Below are positions 1-7,963 of a stretch of 64,000 nucleotides of DNA, in pieces. The DNA lies in the NCBI RefSeq assembly GCF_000233715.2, contig NC_021184.1, positions 2,318,001-2,382,000 on the forward strand, written 5' to 3'. This DNA comes from Desulfoscipio gibsoniae DSM 7213. GTDB lineage: Bacteria; Bacillota; Desulfotomaculia; Desulfotomaculales; Desulfallaceae. The notes under the pieces were generated by a model. That model did not search any database. It was not told where the DNA came from and was given only the letters and a program-made list of their open reading frames with translations. The translations under genes and the position numbers were made by a program. Positions within the stretch are counted from its first letter, which is position 1; each line of letters opens with the position of its first letter.

Positions 1-1748
1 ATGGACTTTTTACCGTCTACAGTACTAATGGTTTTTCCATCATAGGTGGTTTCTTCAGGGGGCACTGCTAAAAAACCTGCCCCGTTTTGCATAATTTGCT
101 GTTTTAAATCTTCCGCCGCTTTAACTACGGCCATACCCGTGACATAAGTGGTGCTGGAAGCGTAGGAACCGGGGTCATAGGGAGAAACATCGGTATCCGC
201 GGCATGAACAATAATATTTTCCACTGATGTTTCTAAAACCTCGGCAGCTATTTGGGTCAGTATGGTATCGCTGCCCGTGCCCATGTCGGTGGAACCGATG
301 AGCAGGGTAAAGCTGCCGTCATCATTAAGTCTTATTTCAGCGGAGGCCGTATCCACTCCGGCAATTCCCGATCCCTGCATGGTTACCGCCATGCCCACCG
401 CTCTTATTTTATTGTTGCCTGTATCTATCCCGGGATACTTTTGGTCCCATCCGATCATTTCTTTACCCTTTTCTATGCACCTGTGCAGAGACGAACTGCC
501 CAGAGAATGATCTTTATGGACCAGAGATGTTTCCCCTTCCCTGATTAAATTCTTAAGCCGGATTTCCGCCGGGTCTAGGTTCAGTTTTTCAGCCAGCTTA
601 TTGACAGTTGACTCAAGGGCAAAGGTTCCCTGGGTGGCCCCATATCCCCGTAAAGCTCCCGCCGGCATTTTATTTGTATAAACAGCCTGGCCCATATACC
701 GTACACCTTTTGCCTTATTATAAAGGGGAAGGGTTTTTTCCCCCACCACCGCAAATACCGTGGGCGCATGTTCCCCGTAGGCGCCAGTATCGGATAAACC
801 CTGGATGTCGATCGCTTTGATGTAACCTTCCCGGTCGGCCCCCAGTCTGACTTTTAACTTCATGGCATGGCGGCTGTTAGTGTAGGTAAAGGTTTCCTTT
901 CTGTCATAGACAATTTTAGCCGGCTTCCCTGTTTTTAAAGTAACAATGGCCGGGAACAATTCCGCCACAGCTGTCTGTTTTCCTCCGAATCCTCCGCCTA
1001 TTCTCGGTTTAATAACCCTGATCATGTTAGCAGGCATTTGTAATGCCCTGGCCAGTATTCTTCGCACATGAAAGGGAATCTGGGTGGAGCTTACCACCAC
1101 AAGCCTGCCTGTATGATCAAAATAACTGAAAGTACGGTACGTTTCCATCATAGCCTGGGCCTGGGCTTGAGTATAATAGGTTTCTTCCACTACCACGGCA
1201 CATTTTTTAAATTCTTCCTCAACATTGCCAGCTTCCACTTTGTGTGCAGAAGCAATATTCCGTTCCCGCTGCATGCCGATATCAAAATTGCAATGCAAGT
1301 CATCTTCGGGGTGAACGATGGATGCATGACCTGCCGCCTTTTCAAAGTCCAAAACAGGTTCCCATACCTCGTATTCAACCTTAATCAGGCTCATGGCCAT
1401 GAGAGCAGTTTTTTCATCCGCGGCAGCGATGATGGCCACCTCATCTCCTACATATCTGACTACTTCGTCCAATATTAGGCGGTCATACGGTGATGGTTCC
1501 GGATAGGATTGACCTGCTGTTGTATATCTGATTTGGGGAACATCCTTATAAGTAAGAATGCACTCTACACCATCCAGTTTTTTCGCCCCGGATATATCAA
1601 TGGAGGTTATTTTAGCGAAGGCGTGCGGGCTCCGGAGTATTTTTACCACCAGAGCATTGGGCACCACCAAATCATCCGTATAAACAGGTTTGCCTGTGGC
1701 GATGGCTATCCCATCCAATTTGGCCATACCCTTGCCGACGATATGCAT
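1..1748 (-). CDS. Molybdenum hydroxylase large (Mo-binding) subunit, partial
   Basis: This is the molybdopterin-cytosine-dinucleotide subunit of a xanthine dehydrogenase/CO dehydrogenase-type hydroxylase; it would carry out substrate hydroxylation in the cytoplasm and pass electrons to the Fe-S and FAD subunits encoded upstream. The frame stays open for 582 codons from an ATG two bases after the Fe-S gene's stop and runs off the left edge, so the C-terminal fifth or more is missing. Visible family motifs are GGGFGGK near residue 252, GALRGYG near 364 and GSTDMGTG near 488 (the usual Gly-rich site preceding the active region). The transcription order FAD, Fe-S, Mo is the CoxMSL order. The substrate cannot be deduced from what is visible. 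Confidence 0.93.
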   Translation of the reverse strand, partial: MHIVGKGMAKLDGIAIATGKPVYTDDLVVPNALVVKILRSPHAFAKITSIDISGAKKLDGVECILTYKDVPQIRYTTAGQSYPEPSPYDRLILDEVVRYVGDEVAIIAAADEKTALMAMSLIKVEYEVWEPVLDFEKAAGHASIVHPEDDLHCNFDIGMQRERNIASAHKVEAGNVEEEFKKCAVVVEETYYTQAQAQAMMETYRTFSYFDHTGRLVVVSSTQIPFHVRRILARALQMPANMIRVIKPRIGGGFGGKQTAVAELFPAIVTLKTGKPAKIVYDRKETFTYTNSRHAMKLKVRLGADREGYIKAIDIQGLSDTGAYGEHAPTVFAVVGEKTLPLYNKAKGVRYMGQAVYTNKMPAGALRGYGATQGTFALESTVNKLAEKLNLDPAEIRLKNLIREGETSLVHKDHSLGSSSLHRCIEKGKEMIGWDQKYPGIDTGNNKIRAVGMAVTMQGSGIAGVDTASAEIRLNDDGSFTLLIGSTDMGTGSDTILTQIAAEVLETSVENIIVHAADTDVSPYDPGSYASSTTYVTGMAVVKAAEDLKQQIMQNGAGFLAVPPEETTYDGKTISTVDGKKS

Positions 1749-1750
1749 AT

Positions 1751-2200
1751 TTATGCCACCCCCAGATACTTTTTAATTGCCCGGAGCTGTCCCATGTAGC
1801 CTGTGCAACGGCATAAATTACCGTTTAGATAATGTTTGATTGCTTCTTCCGTAGGATTTTTCAATTCGTTTTTCATGGCCAGCACGGTCATGATGAAACC
1901 GGGACTGCAGAAGCCGCACTGGTCCGCGCCATCAGCCGCAAGGAACCGGGCAAATTCCCCGGCCTCTTTTGGGACTCCCTCAATGGTGGTAATAGATTTG
2001 CCGTCAGCTCGAAAAGAAAGTGTAGAACAGGACAGGGTTGGTTTTCCGTCTATCCATACGGTACACAACCCGCAGCCCGAAGTGTCGCAGCCCTGTCTGA
2101 TACTGAACATTCCGTAAGCCCTTAAAGTATCCGCCAACATTTCATCATTTGCTACCTCCAGGGTAGCTTTTTTATTATTGATGGTAACTTCTATCTGCAT
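1751..2200 (-). CDS. Molybdenum hydroxylase (2Fe-2S) subunit
   Basis: Small iron-sulfur subunit of the same hydroxylase, carrying two [2Fe-2S] clusters that relay electrons from the molybdenum centre to FAD. The 149-residue length is standard. The N-terminal plant-ferredoxin-like domain has the C-x4-C-x2-C set (SGCGLC) plus a fourth Cys near residue 58; the C-terminal four-helix domain has CGFCSPG and CRCTGY. Its ATG lies inside the end of the FAD-subunit gene (10-base overlap) and its stop is two bases before the Mo-subunit ATG, which indicates translational coupling. All eight cluster cysteines are present, so the subunit looks functional. Confidence 0.95.
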   Translation of the reverse strand: MQIEVTINNKKATLEVANDEMLADTLRAYGMFSIRQGCDTSGCGLCTVWIDGKPTLSCSTLSFRADGKSITTIEGVPKEAGEFARFLAADGADQCGFCSPGFIMTVLAMKNELKNPTEEAIKHYLNGNLCRCTGYMGQLRAIKKYLGVA

Positions 2201-2988
2201 GGCAATACCTCCATTATGGCCCGTTTAACCAGCACCCTGCACATTGCTTTGCGATATTCTTCCGTGCCCCTCATATTAGTCCCGAAGGATAACTCTTCCG
2301 CCGCCAGATTAGCTGCATGATCAATAGTTTCCATGCTTACATTCCCTCCGGAAAGCTCAGCCGAAGCTTTGGTAGCGACTTTAGCCCTTTGTGGCCTGGC
2401 CCCAACTACAATTCGCCACTGGTCATTTAATTTGGAAACAGCTGCATTTAAAATTGGATAATCTGTAGCAGAGTTTCTCAAATTTTGATAAACGGCCTTT
2501 CGTTCATTTTTTTTAATAAATATTCTGGTTAGGATATCCTTGGAGTAGGAATTATCCAGGAATTTTTCCAATGACATTCTGCCGCCTTGATACAGTTCCA
2601 CTTCGGTATCCAATGCCAACAGTGGAGTTATTAAATCAGAAAAACCGTATTTGGCATAAACAGTAGCCCCTACAGTGATAATGTTTCTAAATTGTACACC
2701 CATTACATAACTAACTGACCTGGGTAAAACGCCATTAAAAATTTGCATTAAAACAGGGTTGGTTTCCACATCCCTAAAAGTGGCCATTGCACCTATTTCT
2801 ATATAAGCAGGCTGTTCCTTTATATAATCCAGATTTAGCTTGGACAAATCAATGGCCGTACCTATTTTTTGGGAGCCCAGGCGCAAAAAAGCGCACCCCC
2901 CAAGCAAAGTGCTGCTGCTGTTGCCCACCAATGCCTGGTATGCTTCTTCAATTGTACGCGGCTGTACTAAATCACGTATGGTAAACAC
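2191..2988 (-). CDS. Molybdenum hydroxylase FAD-binding subunit
   Basis: Medium subunit (265 residues) of the CoxM/XdhB family, which binds FAD and passes electrons to an external acceptor. The N-terminal domain contains a Gly-rich LLGGCAF segment near residue 28 and the hydrophobic DLITPLLALDTEV stretch typical of the second FAD-contact region; the C-terminal CO_deh_flav_C domain follows. The usual TIGGN loop reads TVGAT here, so one classical FAD contact is altered. First gene of the three-gene operon; the upstream 290 bases hold its promoter but I could not point to a clear one. Family is certain; flavin occupancy is less so. Confidence 0.9.
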   Translation of the reverse strand: MFTIRDLVQPRTIEEAYQALVGNSSSTLLGGCAFLRLGSQKIGTAIDLSKLNLDYIKEQPAYIEIGAMATFRDVETNPVLMQIFNGVLPRSVSYVMGVQFRNIITVGATVYAKYGFSDLITPLLALDTEVELYQGGRMSLEKFLDNSYSKDILTRIFIKKNERKAVYQNLRNSATDYPILNAAVSKLNDQWRIVVGARPQRAKVATKASAELSGGNVSMETIDHAANLAAEELSFGTNMRGTEEYRKAMCRVLVKRAIMEVLPCR

Positions 2989-3102
2989 TTATACCCCCCC
3001 TTGTAAAATGGGAAAAAGTAAAAATTAAAGCTATATCAAAGTTTTAACCGAGTTTAGTTTAGTTTACCTTGTCTTACCCGCCACCTCAAGTATAAAAGCA
3101 AG

Positions 3103-3165
3103 AAGCAAGGGAACGGTTCTCTTGCTTTCAAGTGAGGCAGGGAAATGTTCTCTTGCTCCCAGGGC
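3103..3165. repeat. REP-like short repeat
   Basis: A stretch holding two related units, GGGAACGGTTCTCTTGCTT and GGGAAATGTTCTCTTGCTC, separated by about 20 bases. The same vocabulary recurs near the cadA 3' end (minus-strand GGGGACGGTTCTTGTCTTG). It occupies most of the otherwise empty 3001-3277 gap between the hydroxylase operon and pabC. No coding potential was seen. Confidence 0.4.
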
Positions 3166-3198
3166 AGCAAAAAAGATGAAGGCTTTGTCGCCTTGATA

Positions 3199-3220
3199 GG
3201 TGCCAGGTGTTGAAAATTGA
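3199..3220. repeat. Half copy of GGTGCC palindromic repeat
   Basis: Left arm only (GGTGCCAGGTGTTGAAAA...) of the palindromic repeat found complete at 31626, 33788 and 59173. The matching right arm is absent, so this copy is decayed or truncated. Confidence 0.5.
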
Positions 3221-3277
3221 CTATCTTTAAACGCTTAGAAAGAAAGGCCCTTTTGTTTTTGTGAGCCAGATCGAACA

Positions 3278-4114
3278 CTACTGATTTTCTATAAAAAATT
3301 TATAGAACTTCATTATTTGCCTGGTTACCCCACCGGGTAATCCTGTTCCAATAATTGCAGAGTCTACTTTAGTTACCGGCATAATTCCCATCAAGGAATT
3401 TGTCACAAAACATTCCTTGGTCTGCAAAAGGTCAAAACGGGTAAAGTTTGCTTCTATACATGTCAAACCTAATTCCTTCGTATACTCTATAACCCAACGG
3501 CGTACTATGCCCGGTAATAACCCTGCCTCTGCCGGGGGAGTTATTAGTTTACCTTTGTTAACTATGAATATATTACTAACCGTTCCCTCCGCCACCATGC
3601 CTTGTGTATTAATAAACAGTCCTTCATCACATCCCCTGCGGTTTGCTTCTTGGCGCCCCAGAAAATTTTCAAGATAATTGGCTGTTTTATGCCTGACTAT
3701 GGGAGATTTTTCATTACGGGGAAAGTCTAAAGTAATTAGTTTAAACCCCTTCGAATAATGTTCTTCCTTATAAGGTACCCCTTCTTTTACAAAAACTATA
3801 GCGTTGCCATCGTCACAACTACCGTTACCGGCAGTAACAGTCAACCGCAATAACCCGTCCTTGATTCCAGATAAAATGACTGCTTTGCGGCACAAAGACA
3901 TAAGTTCATTGTGTCCGTCACAAACTCCCATGCCCAGTTCAGCGCTCGAACTGATCAACCTTTTTAAATGCTGTTTCAAGAAAACAGGCTCTGCTTTTTT
4001 AATAAGCATAGTTTCAAATAGGCTGTAGCCATATAATAAGCCCATATCTTTCACATTAATATCTATTTTCCCATGGTAAGTATTTTTTTTATTAACAATA
4101 AAGTATTCTTGCAA
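3278..4114 (-). CDS. pabC: Aminodeoxychorismate lyase (class IV PLP aminotransferase fold)
   Basis: Converts 4-amino-4-deoxychorismate to p-aminobenzoate plus pyruvate for folate synthesis. The fold-type IV signature is visible: GLLYGYSLFET near the N terminus, the lysine-bearing HKTANYLENFLGRQEA segment around the middle, and EGTVSNIFIV. Family resemblance to D-amino-acid and branched-chain aminotransferases means a transaminase role is not excluded, but the position directly after pabB and pabA decides the call. A TTG start at 4114 is chosen because GGGGAG lies eight bases before it; an earlier TTG at 4153 lacks a ribosome site. Product about 278 residues, the normal length. Confidence 0.85.
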   Translation of the reverse strand: MQEYFIVNKKNTYHGKIDINVKDMGLLYGYSLFETMLIKKAEPVFLKQHLKRLISSSAELGMGVCDGHNELMSLCRKAVILSGIKDGLLRLTVTAGNGSCDDGNAIVFVKEGVPYKEEHYSKGFKLITLDFPRNEKSPIVRHKTANYLENFLGRQEANRRGCDEGLFINTQGMVAEGTVSNIFIVNKGKLITPPAEAGLLPGIVRRWVIEYTKELGLTCIEANFTRFDLLQTKECFVTNSLMGIMPVTKVDSAIIGTGLPGGVTRQIMKFYKFFIENQ

Positions 4115-4156
4115 ATGTTTTTCTCCCCTATCATGTAAACATATTATGAACAAGTT

Positions 4157-5590
4157 CTAACACCCTAAAGAGGCTTCCAACCCCAGGGACCTGGCTAGCG
4201 CCCTTGCCTTGTCCAAAGTCTCTAAGTATTCTTTATGCGGGTCAGAATCTGCTGTAATTCCCCCGCCCACTTGAAAATATAAATTACCTTTAGTAGCTAT
4301 TATAGTTCGGATTACTATATTCAGATCTACCCTGCCGTCAAAACCAATATACCCGATGGATCCCGTGTAAACCCCACGGCGTACCGGTTCAAGTTCCTCT
4401 ATGATTTCCATGGCTCTTATTTTAGGCGCCCCGGTGATTGATCCACCAGGAAAGGATACCGTAAGTAAATCAGTAATATCTTTATCTGGCAATAACCTAC
4501 CCTCTACCGTGGATACCAAGTGAAAAACGGTAGCATATTCCTCTAGCCTGAAGAGTTCAGGTACTTTTATTGAGCCTATTTCACAGACTCGCCCCAGGTC
4601 ATTCCGCTCCAGGTCTACTATCATCATTAGCTCAGCCTGGTCTTTTTCGCTGCCCCACAACTCCCGCCGCAAATGGTCGTCTTCTTCCGGTGTACAACCA
4701 CGTGGCCTGGTTCCTTTAATAGGGCATGTTTCTACCCGTCTCCCATCAACTTTAATAAAGCGTTCCGGTGAAGCAGAAATAATATCCATGCTGCCAAAGG
4801 ATAAAAACGCAGCAAATGGAGCAGGATTAATTTTTTTGAGCTTTTTGTATATTTCCCAGGAGTCAACCGTTTGAGTTGTACAGAATCGCTGGGTCATATT
4901 TACCTGAAAGATGTCACCTGCATAAATATAATCTATAGCTCGCTGCACTGTTCTCCTGTATTCATCGGGTGTAAAATTTGCAATCAGTTCGGGCTGTTTA
5001 TCGGGGTTGTAATTGAATAATTTATTACCAATAGAATTATTTGGTCCAGTTAGCAATTTATTTTCCATATTTTTAAGCCGTGTGCGAGCTCGCTCCAAAG
5101 CAGCTTCCCCTCGTTCCGGTAATCCTGTAGAAATTATTGTAGCTTCACCTGTACGCACATCAACCGCTATCACAGTGTCATAAAACCCCAGTAATAGGTC
5201 AGGGGTATTTAGATCGTCTACACTCTTTTGAGGAATTTTTTCAAAGTGCCTTCCCAGGTCATAACTAAAAAAGCCAACAGCCCCCCCATTAAAAGGGAAT
5301 ATACCATTTTGAGGCGGCATTGAGAACCTTATCAGCATTTCCTTTAGTTTTTCCAAAGGTAACCCGGATAAAGTGGTAGCTTTATCAGCTTCTATCAAAG
5401 TGATATGCTTCCCTTTGCTACTCATAACCAAAAAAGGGTCTGCACCTATAAACGAATGACTCCCCAGATTATTAACCAGCATACCCGTATCCAGTAAAAA
5501 AGGGTACGGTAAATCTTTTATATTTTCAAAAATATGTAAGGATTCGAACTGAGCAGGTAGTTTTTTATATAAGGGTAAATTAACCGGCAT
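4157..5590 (-). CDS. pabB: Aminodeoxychorismate synthase component I
   Basis: Chorismate-utilising enzyme that aminates chorismate to 4-amino-4-deoxychorismate with ammonia from the PabA subunit. The 477-residue protein has the N-terminal anthranilate-synthase-I domain and the C-terminal chorismate-binding domain with PIKGTRPRG, VDLERNDLGRVCEIG and SFPGGSITGAPK. PIKGTRPRG carries the lysine used by PabB rather than the alanine of anthranilate synthase, which supports PabB over TrpE. Its ATG overlaps the last 11 bases of pabA and is preceded by GGAGG, so the two subunits are translationally coupled. Confidence 0.92.
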   Translation of the reverse strand: MPVNLPLYKKLPAQFESLHIFENIKDLPYPFLLDTGMLVNNLGSHSFIGADPFLVMSSKGKHITLIEADKATTLSGLPLEKLKEMLIRFSMPPQNGIFPFNGGAVGFFSYDLGRHFEKIPQKSVDDLNTPDLLLGFYDTVIAVDVRTGEATIISTGLPERGEAALERARTRLKNMENKLLTGPNNSIGNKLFNYNPDKQPELIANFTPDEYRRTVQRAIDYIYAGDIFQVNMTQRFCTTQTVDSWEIYKKLKKINPAPFAAFLSFGSMDIISASPERFIKVDGRRVETCPIKGTRPRGCTPEEDDHLRRELWGSEKDQAELMMIVDLERNDLGRVCEIGSIKVPELFRLEEYATVFHLVSTVEGRLLPDKDITDLLTVSFPGGSITGAPKIRAMEIIEELEPVRRGVYTGSIGYIGFDGRVDLNIVIRTIIATKGNLYFQVGGGITADSDPHKEYLETLDKARALARSLGLEASLGC

Positions 5591-6170
5591 AATGTATGCC
5601 TCCTTTAATCATTTGCAGGTAATTGCATAATAGTTTTTTGCCATAAGTAGTTAAGATAGACTCGGGATGAAACTGCACTCCCTCTACCGGCAAATACCGG
5701 TGCCGTATCCCCATGATTTCCCCACTAGTGGTATGGGCAGTAACTTCCAAACACCCCGGAAGGCTATCTTTTTCTATAATCAAAGAATGATACCGTGCTA
5801 CAGGCATGGGGTTGGGTAACCCAGAGTAGATGCCCCTTGCATCATGTATAACTGTAGATTTTTTACCATGTATTGGTCTATACGCCCGTATGACTTTACC
5901 GCCAAATACCTGTCCAATGGTCTGGTGCCCTAAACATACCCCCAAAATCGGATACTTTCCCGCGAGACGTTTTACTATTTCAAGGGATATCCCGGCCTCG
6001 TCGGGAGTACAAGGCCCAGGAGAAAGGACAATGCATTTCGGCTTAATCTCTTTTATATCATCTATTGTTATTTGATCATTTCGCCAAACACCTACCTCGC
6101 TCCCCAGCTCTGAGAAGTATTGATACAGGTTGTATACAAATGAATCATAATTATCAATCAATAGAATCAT
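5580..6170 (-). CDS. pabA: Aminodeoxychorismate/anthranilate synthase glutamine amidotransferase
   Basis: Class-I glutaminase (196 residues) that feeds ammonia to PabB and possibly also to TrpE. The catalytic Cys is in GVCLGHQTIGQ and the His/Glu pair in GVQFHPES; the N terminus MILLIDNYDSFVYN is the canonical start of the family. The frame extends upstream to 6248, but the ATG at 6170 has AAGGAGG seven bases away and matches family starts, so the longer form is rejected. In Bacillus this gene serves both folate and tryptophan synthesis; no trp genes are visible here. An intrinsic terminator sits just upstream, so expression is probably attenuated. Confidence 0.93.
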   Translation of the reverse strand: MILLIDNYDSFVYNLYQYFSELGSEVGVWRNDQITIDDIKEIKPKCIVLSPGPCTPDEAGISLEIVKRLAGKYPILGVCLGHQTIGQVFGGKVIRAYRPIHGKKSTVIHDARGIYSGLPNPMPVARYHSLIIEKDSLPGCLEVTAHTTSGEIMGIRHRYLPVEGVQFHPESILTTYGKKLLCNYLQMIKGGIHYAG

Positions 6171-6189
6171 TTGAATATCCTCCTTAAAA

Positions 6190-6219
6190 ATAAAAAAAAC
6201 CAGCAAAAAGAAGCTGGTT
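6190..6219 (-). terminator. Leader terminator (attenuator) upstream of pabA
   Basis: On the minus strand AACCAGC, an 8-base loop and GCTGGTT are followed by a run of eight T. It ends about 20 bases before the pabA ATG, hence inside the leader and not at the end of another gene, which implies transcription attenuation. The hairpin is directly visible; the control mechanism is inference. Confidence 0.7.
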
Positions 6220-6282
6220 CTCACCCCAAAAACTCCGAGTCGTCTCAACTGGTAAATTTTCTCATCTCACTCAACTATACTA
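6220..6282 (-). promoter_or_regulatory. Cluster of GAG/TAG triplets in the pabA leader (TRAP-like?)
   Basis: Reading the minus strand: TAG-2-TAG-2-GAG-1-GAG-2-GAG, then further GAG triplets at 6246, 6235 and 6222 before the terminator hairpin. Closely spaced (G/U)AG triplets preceding an attenuator are how the TRAP protein recognises trp leader RNA in Bacillus. Only the first five triplets have near-TRAP spacing, so this is suggestive only. Confidence 0.3.
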
Positions 6283-6302
6283 AGCATTCAATTGTCAAAA
6301 AC

Positions 6303-6331
6303 ATGTTAATACAAGCAATTCATCATGTCAA
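6303..6331 (-). promoter_or_regulatory. Candidate pabA promoter
   Basis: Minus strand TTGACA (6331-6326), 17-base spacer, TAACAT (6308-6303). A start near 6296 would give a leader of about 125 bases containing the triplet cluster and the attenuator hairpin. The -35 is perfect and the -10 is mediocre. Confidence 0.45.
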
Positions 6332-6475
6332 TACCAACACTAGTAATCAACCTACCGGTTTAATTGTTTTCACATGTACCATCCTTTCTTTCAAGTATAC
6401 CCATAAGCATATCGGCATATTGATTTCTAAATTTATTCATTTGCCACATCTTCCTGTCGCAACCCCATTGCTTTC

Positions 6476-7210
6476 TTATCCAGCCACAACATCCCTTTTT
6501 TTAAGCCATAAGACAGCAAACACAATGCAGACAGCCAGATAGAAAAGACTACTGAGAGCAAATTGCTCAATACTGCACTGCATCGGGCCTCCGGGACTGT
6601 TTGCCCGCATGCCGAGACATAAAAGCGAATATGGATACAGCGCTCCATAGCCCTTGGAGAGCGCCGCTATCCCTGCGACGCCGCCGATCAGTGCAATACC
6701 CACCGGCACGGCAAAGCTGCGGATCACAAGCGAGATGCAAAGCTGAAGAGCGCAGATGACGATCCCGCCGACAACGCCGTATAAAAGCCATTCCGGAAGC
6801 TCGGGCGGAATCGGAGCGGCCAGGCCTGAAAACTTGCCGGAAATCACAAACAGCGCGCCGATCCAGGCCTGCGTGAAAATCACCATGACGGAGGCCACGA
6901 AAAGCTTTGAAAGATAGATGTGTGAAACCGGTACGGGAACCGTCATGACGGCATTCCAGTTCTGGTTCGTATGCTCCAGACGGCACAGGTAGGAGCAGTA
7001 AACGCCTATGATAGCGGGAAGAAAGAAATAGCAGGTAAACAGGGTGTGCTGCGTCCACAGGCTGTACCACTGATCCTGCAGGATGCCGGTGTTTTGAAGA
7101 TAGTTGAAGGTGCCCATAACGGCGGGCAGAACCGGAAGGATGAGAAAAGCGAGCCAGACCGGGCTGTGCCGCAGCTTCATCCTCTCGGCGCGAAGTGTTC
7201 GAAAAAACAT
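6476..7210 (-). CDS. ABC-2 type permease, lantibiotic-immunity type
   Basis: A 244-residue polytopic membrane protein with about six hydrophobic segments, resembling the MutE/EpiE/SpaE permeases that work with a BcrA-type ATPase to expel lantibiotics or bacitracin from the membrane. Starts with MFFRTLRAERMKLRHSP, the typical amphipathic N terminus of this family. It follows the other permease gene by three bases, and the ATPase gene before that. The stretch 6.5-11.1 kb is visibly GC-richer than the flanking pab and toxin-antitoxin regions, hinting at acquisition as a unit. No lanthipeptide biosynthesis genes are present, so immunity to external peptides is the likely role. Confidence 0.8.
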   Translation of the reverse strand: MFFRTLRAERMKLRHSPVWLAFLILPVLPAVMGTFNYLQNTGILQDQWYSLWTQHTLFTCYFFLPAIIGVYCSYLCRLEHTNQNWNAVMTVPVPVSHIYLSKLFVASVMVIFTQAWIGALFVISGKFSGLAAPIPPELPEWLLYGVVGGIVICALQLCISLVIRSFAVPVGIALIGGVAGIAALSKGYGALYPYSLLCLGMRANSPGGPMQCSIEQFALSSLFYLAVCIVFAVLWLKKRDVVAG

Positions 7211-7213
7211 GGC

Positions 7214-7963
7214 TCACATCTCCTTTCTCACAAACAGCGTGCGACCAATCATATAGATCGCGCAGAACATAACGGCTAAAGTTATAAAGCCAAGCCAGTC
7301 AATCGGAACATAGTAAAAATCGATGATGCGCGTTGTCTTGTCCCAGTCCATTCGGACGAACATCAGCACACCGTAATATCCCCAGAGAAAAAGCCTTTCC
7401 AGGCTTTGAGGAAAGAACAAGATAAAAAGACCGGCAAACCCACCGATCAGTCCCACGGTAAGAGGTACCATCTGGTTGACAAAAAGGAGGGACAGCACCT
7501 GCTGCAGGAGCAGAACAGTCAGATTTACAGCCGTGGTGAAGAGCAGGTAATAGAATAGCTTGTCAAGTGGCGCATCTCCTTCAAATCCTTTGGTATATCC
7601 GGAGATCACAATAAAAATAACCTGCAAAACCACCGTCACGAGCATATACAAAGCCCCGCACTGAAATTTAGCGTCAAAAAGTTTTCCTGCCGGCATTACT
7701 GTTTCGAGGAGTTTAAGCGTCTGCCCCTTATGTTCCACATCGCAAAGCCGGGACGCCACCACGGCTGCAATAACCGGCATCATGATGGAGTTGAGCATTG
7801 GAAACTGGTACAGGCAATACATCCAGCCCTGGGATAGGTCGCGCGCATCCATATTTCGAAACGCCCATAGCGCCCAAAGGATCTGCACGAAAATCAGAGC
7901 GGCGACGATCAGCCATACTTTCCTGCGGCGCGTTTTCTGAAATTCCATAGCAAGCGCTTTCAT
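7214..7963 (-). CDS. ABC-2 type permease, lantibiotic-immunity type
   Basis: Second permease (249 residues), about six membrane spans, N terminus MKALAMEFQKTRRRKVWLI with a charged amphipathic start then a first span. Two different permeases plus one ATPase is the usual LanFEG/CprABC arrangement. Its start overlaps the ATPase stop by one base and its stop lies three bases before the next gene's start, so the three genes form one operon. The immunity role is inferred from family and from the adjacent divergent two-component system. Confidence 0.8.
   Translation of the reverse strand: MKALAMEFQKTRRRKVWLIVAALIFVQILWALWAFRNMDARDLSQGWMYCLYQFPMLNSIMMPVIAAVVASRLCDVEHKGQTLKLLETVMPAGKLFDAKFQCGALYMLVTVVLQVIFIVISGYTKGFEGDAPLDKLFYYLLFTTAVNLTVLLLQQVLSLLFVNQMVPLTVGLIGGFAGLFILFFPQSLERLFLWGYYGVLMFVRMDWDKTTRIIDFYYVPIDWLGFITLAVMFCAIYMIGRTLFVRKEM

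Noticed and set aside
6220-6240. T-box-like GGGGTGAGAACC in the pabA leader
   Set aside because: The required AGGGTGG-N-ACCGCG core is not met and no Stem I or specifier loop is visible.
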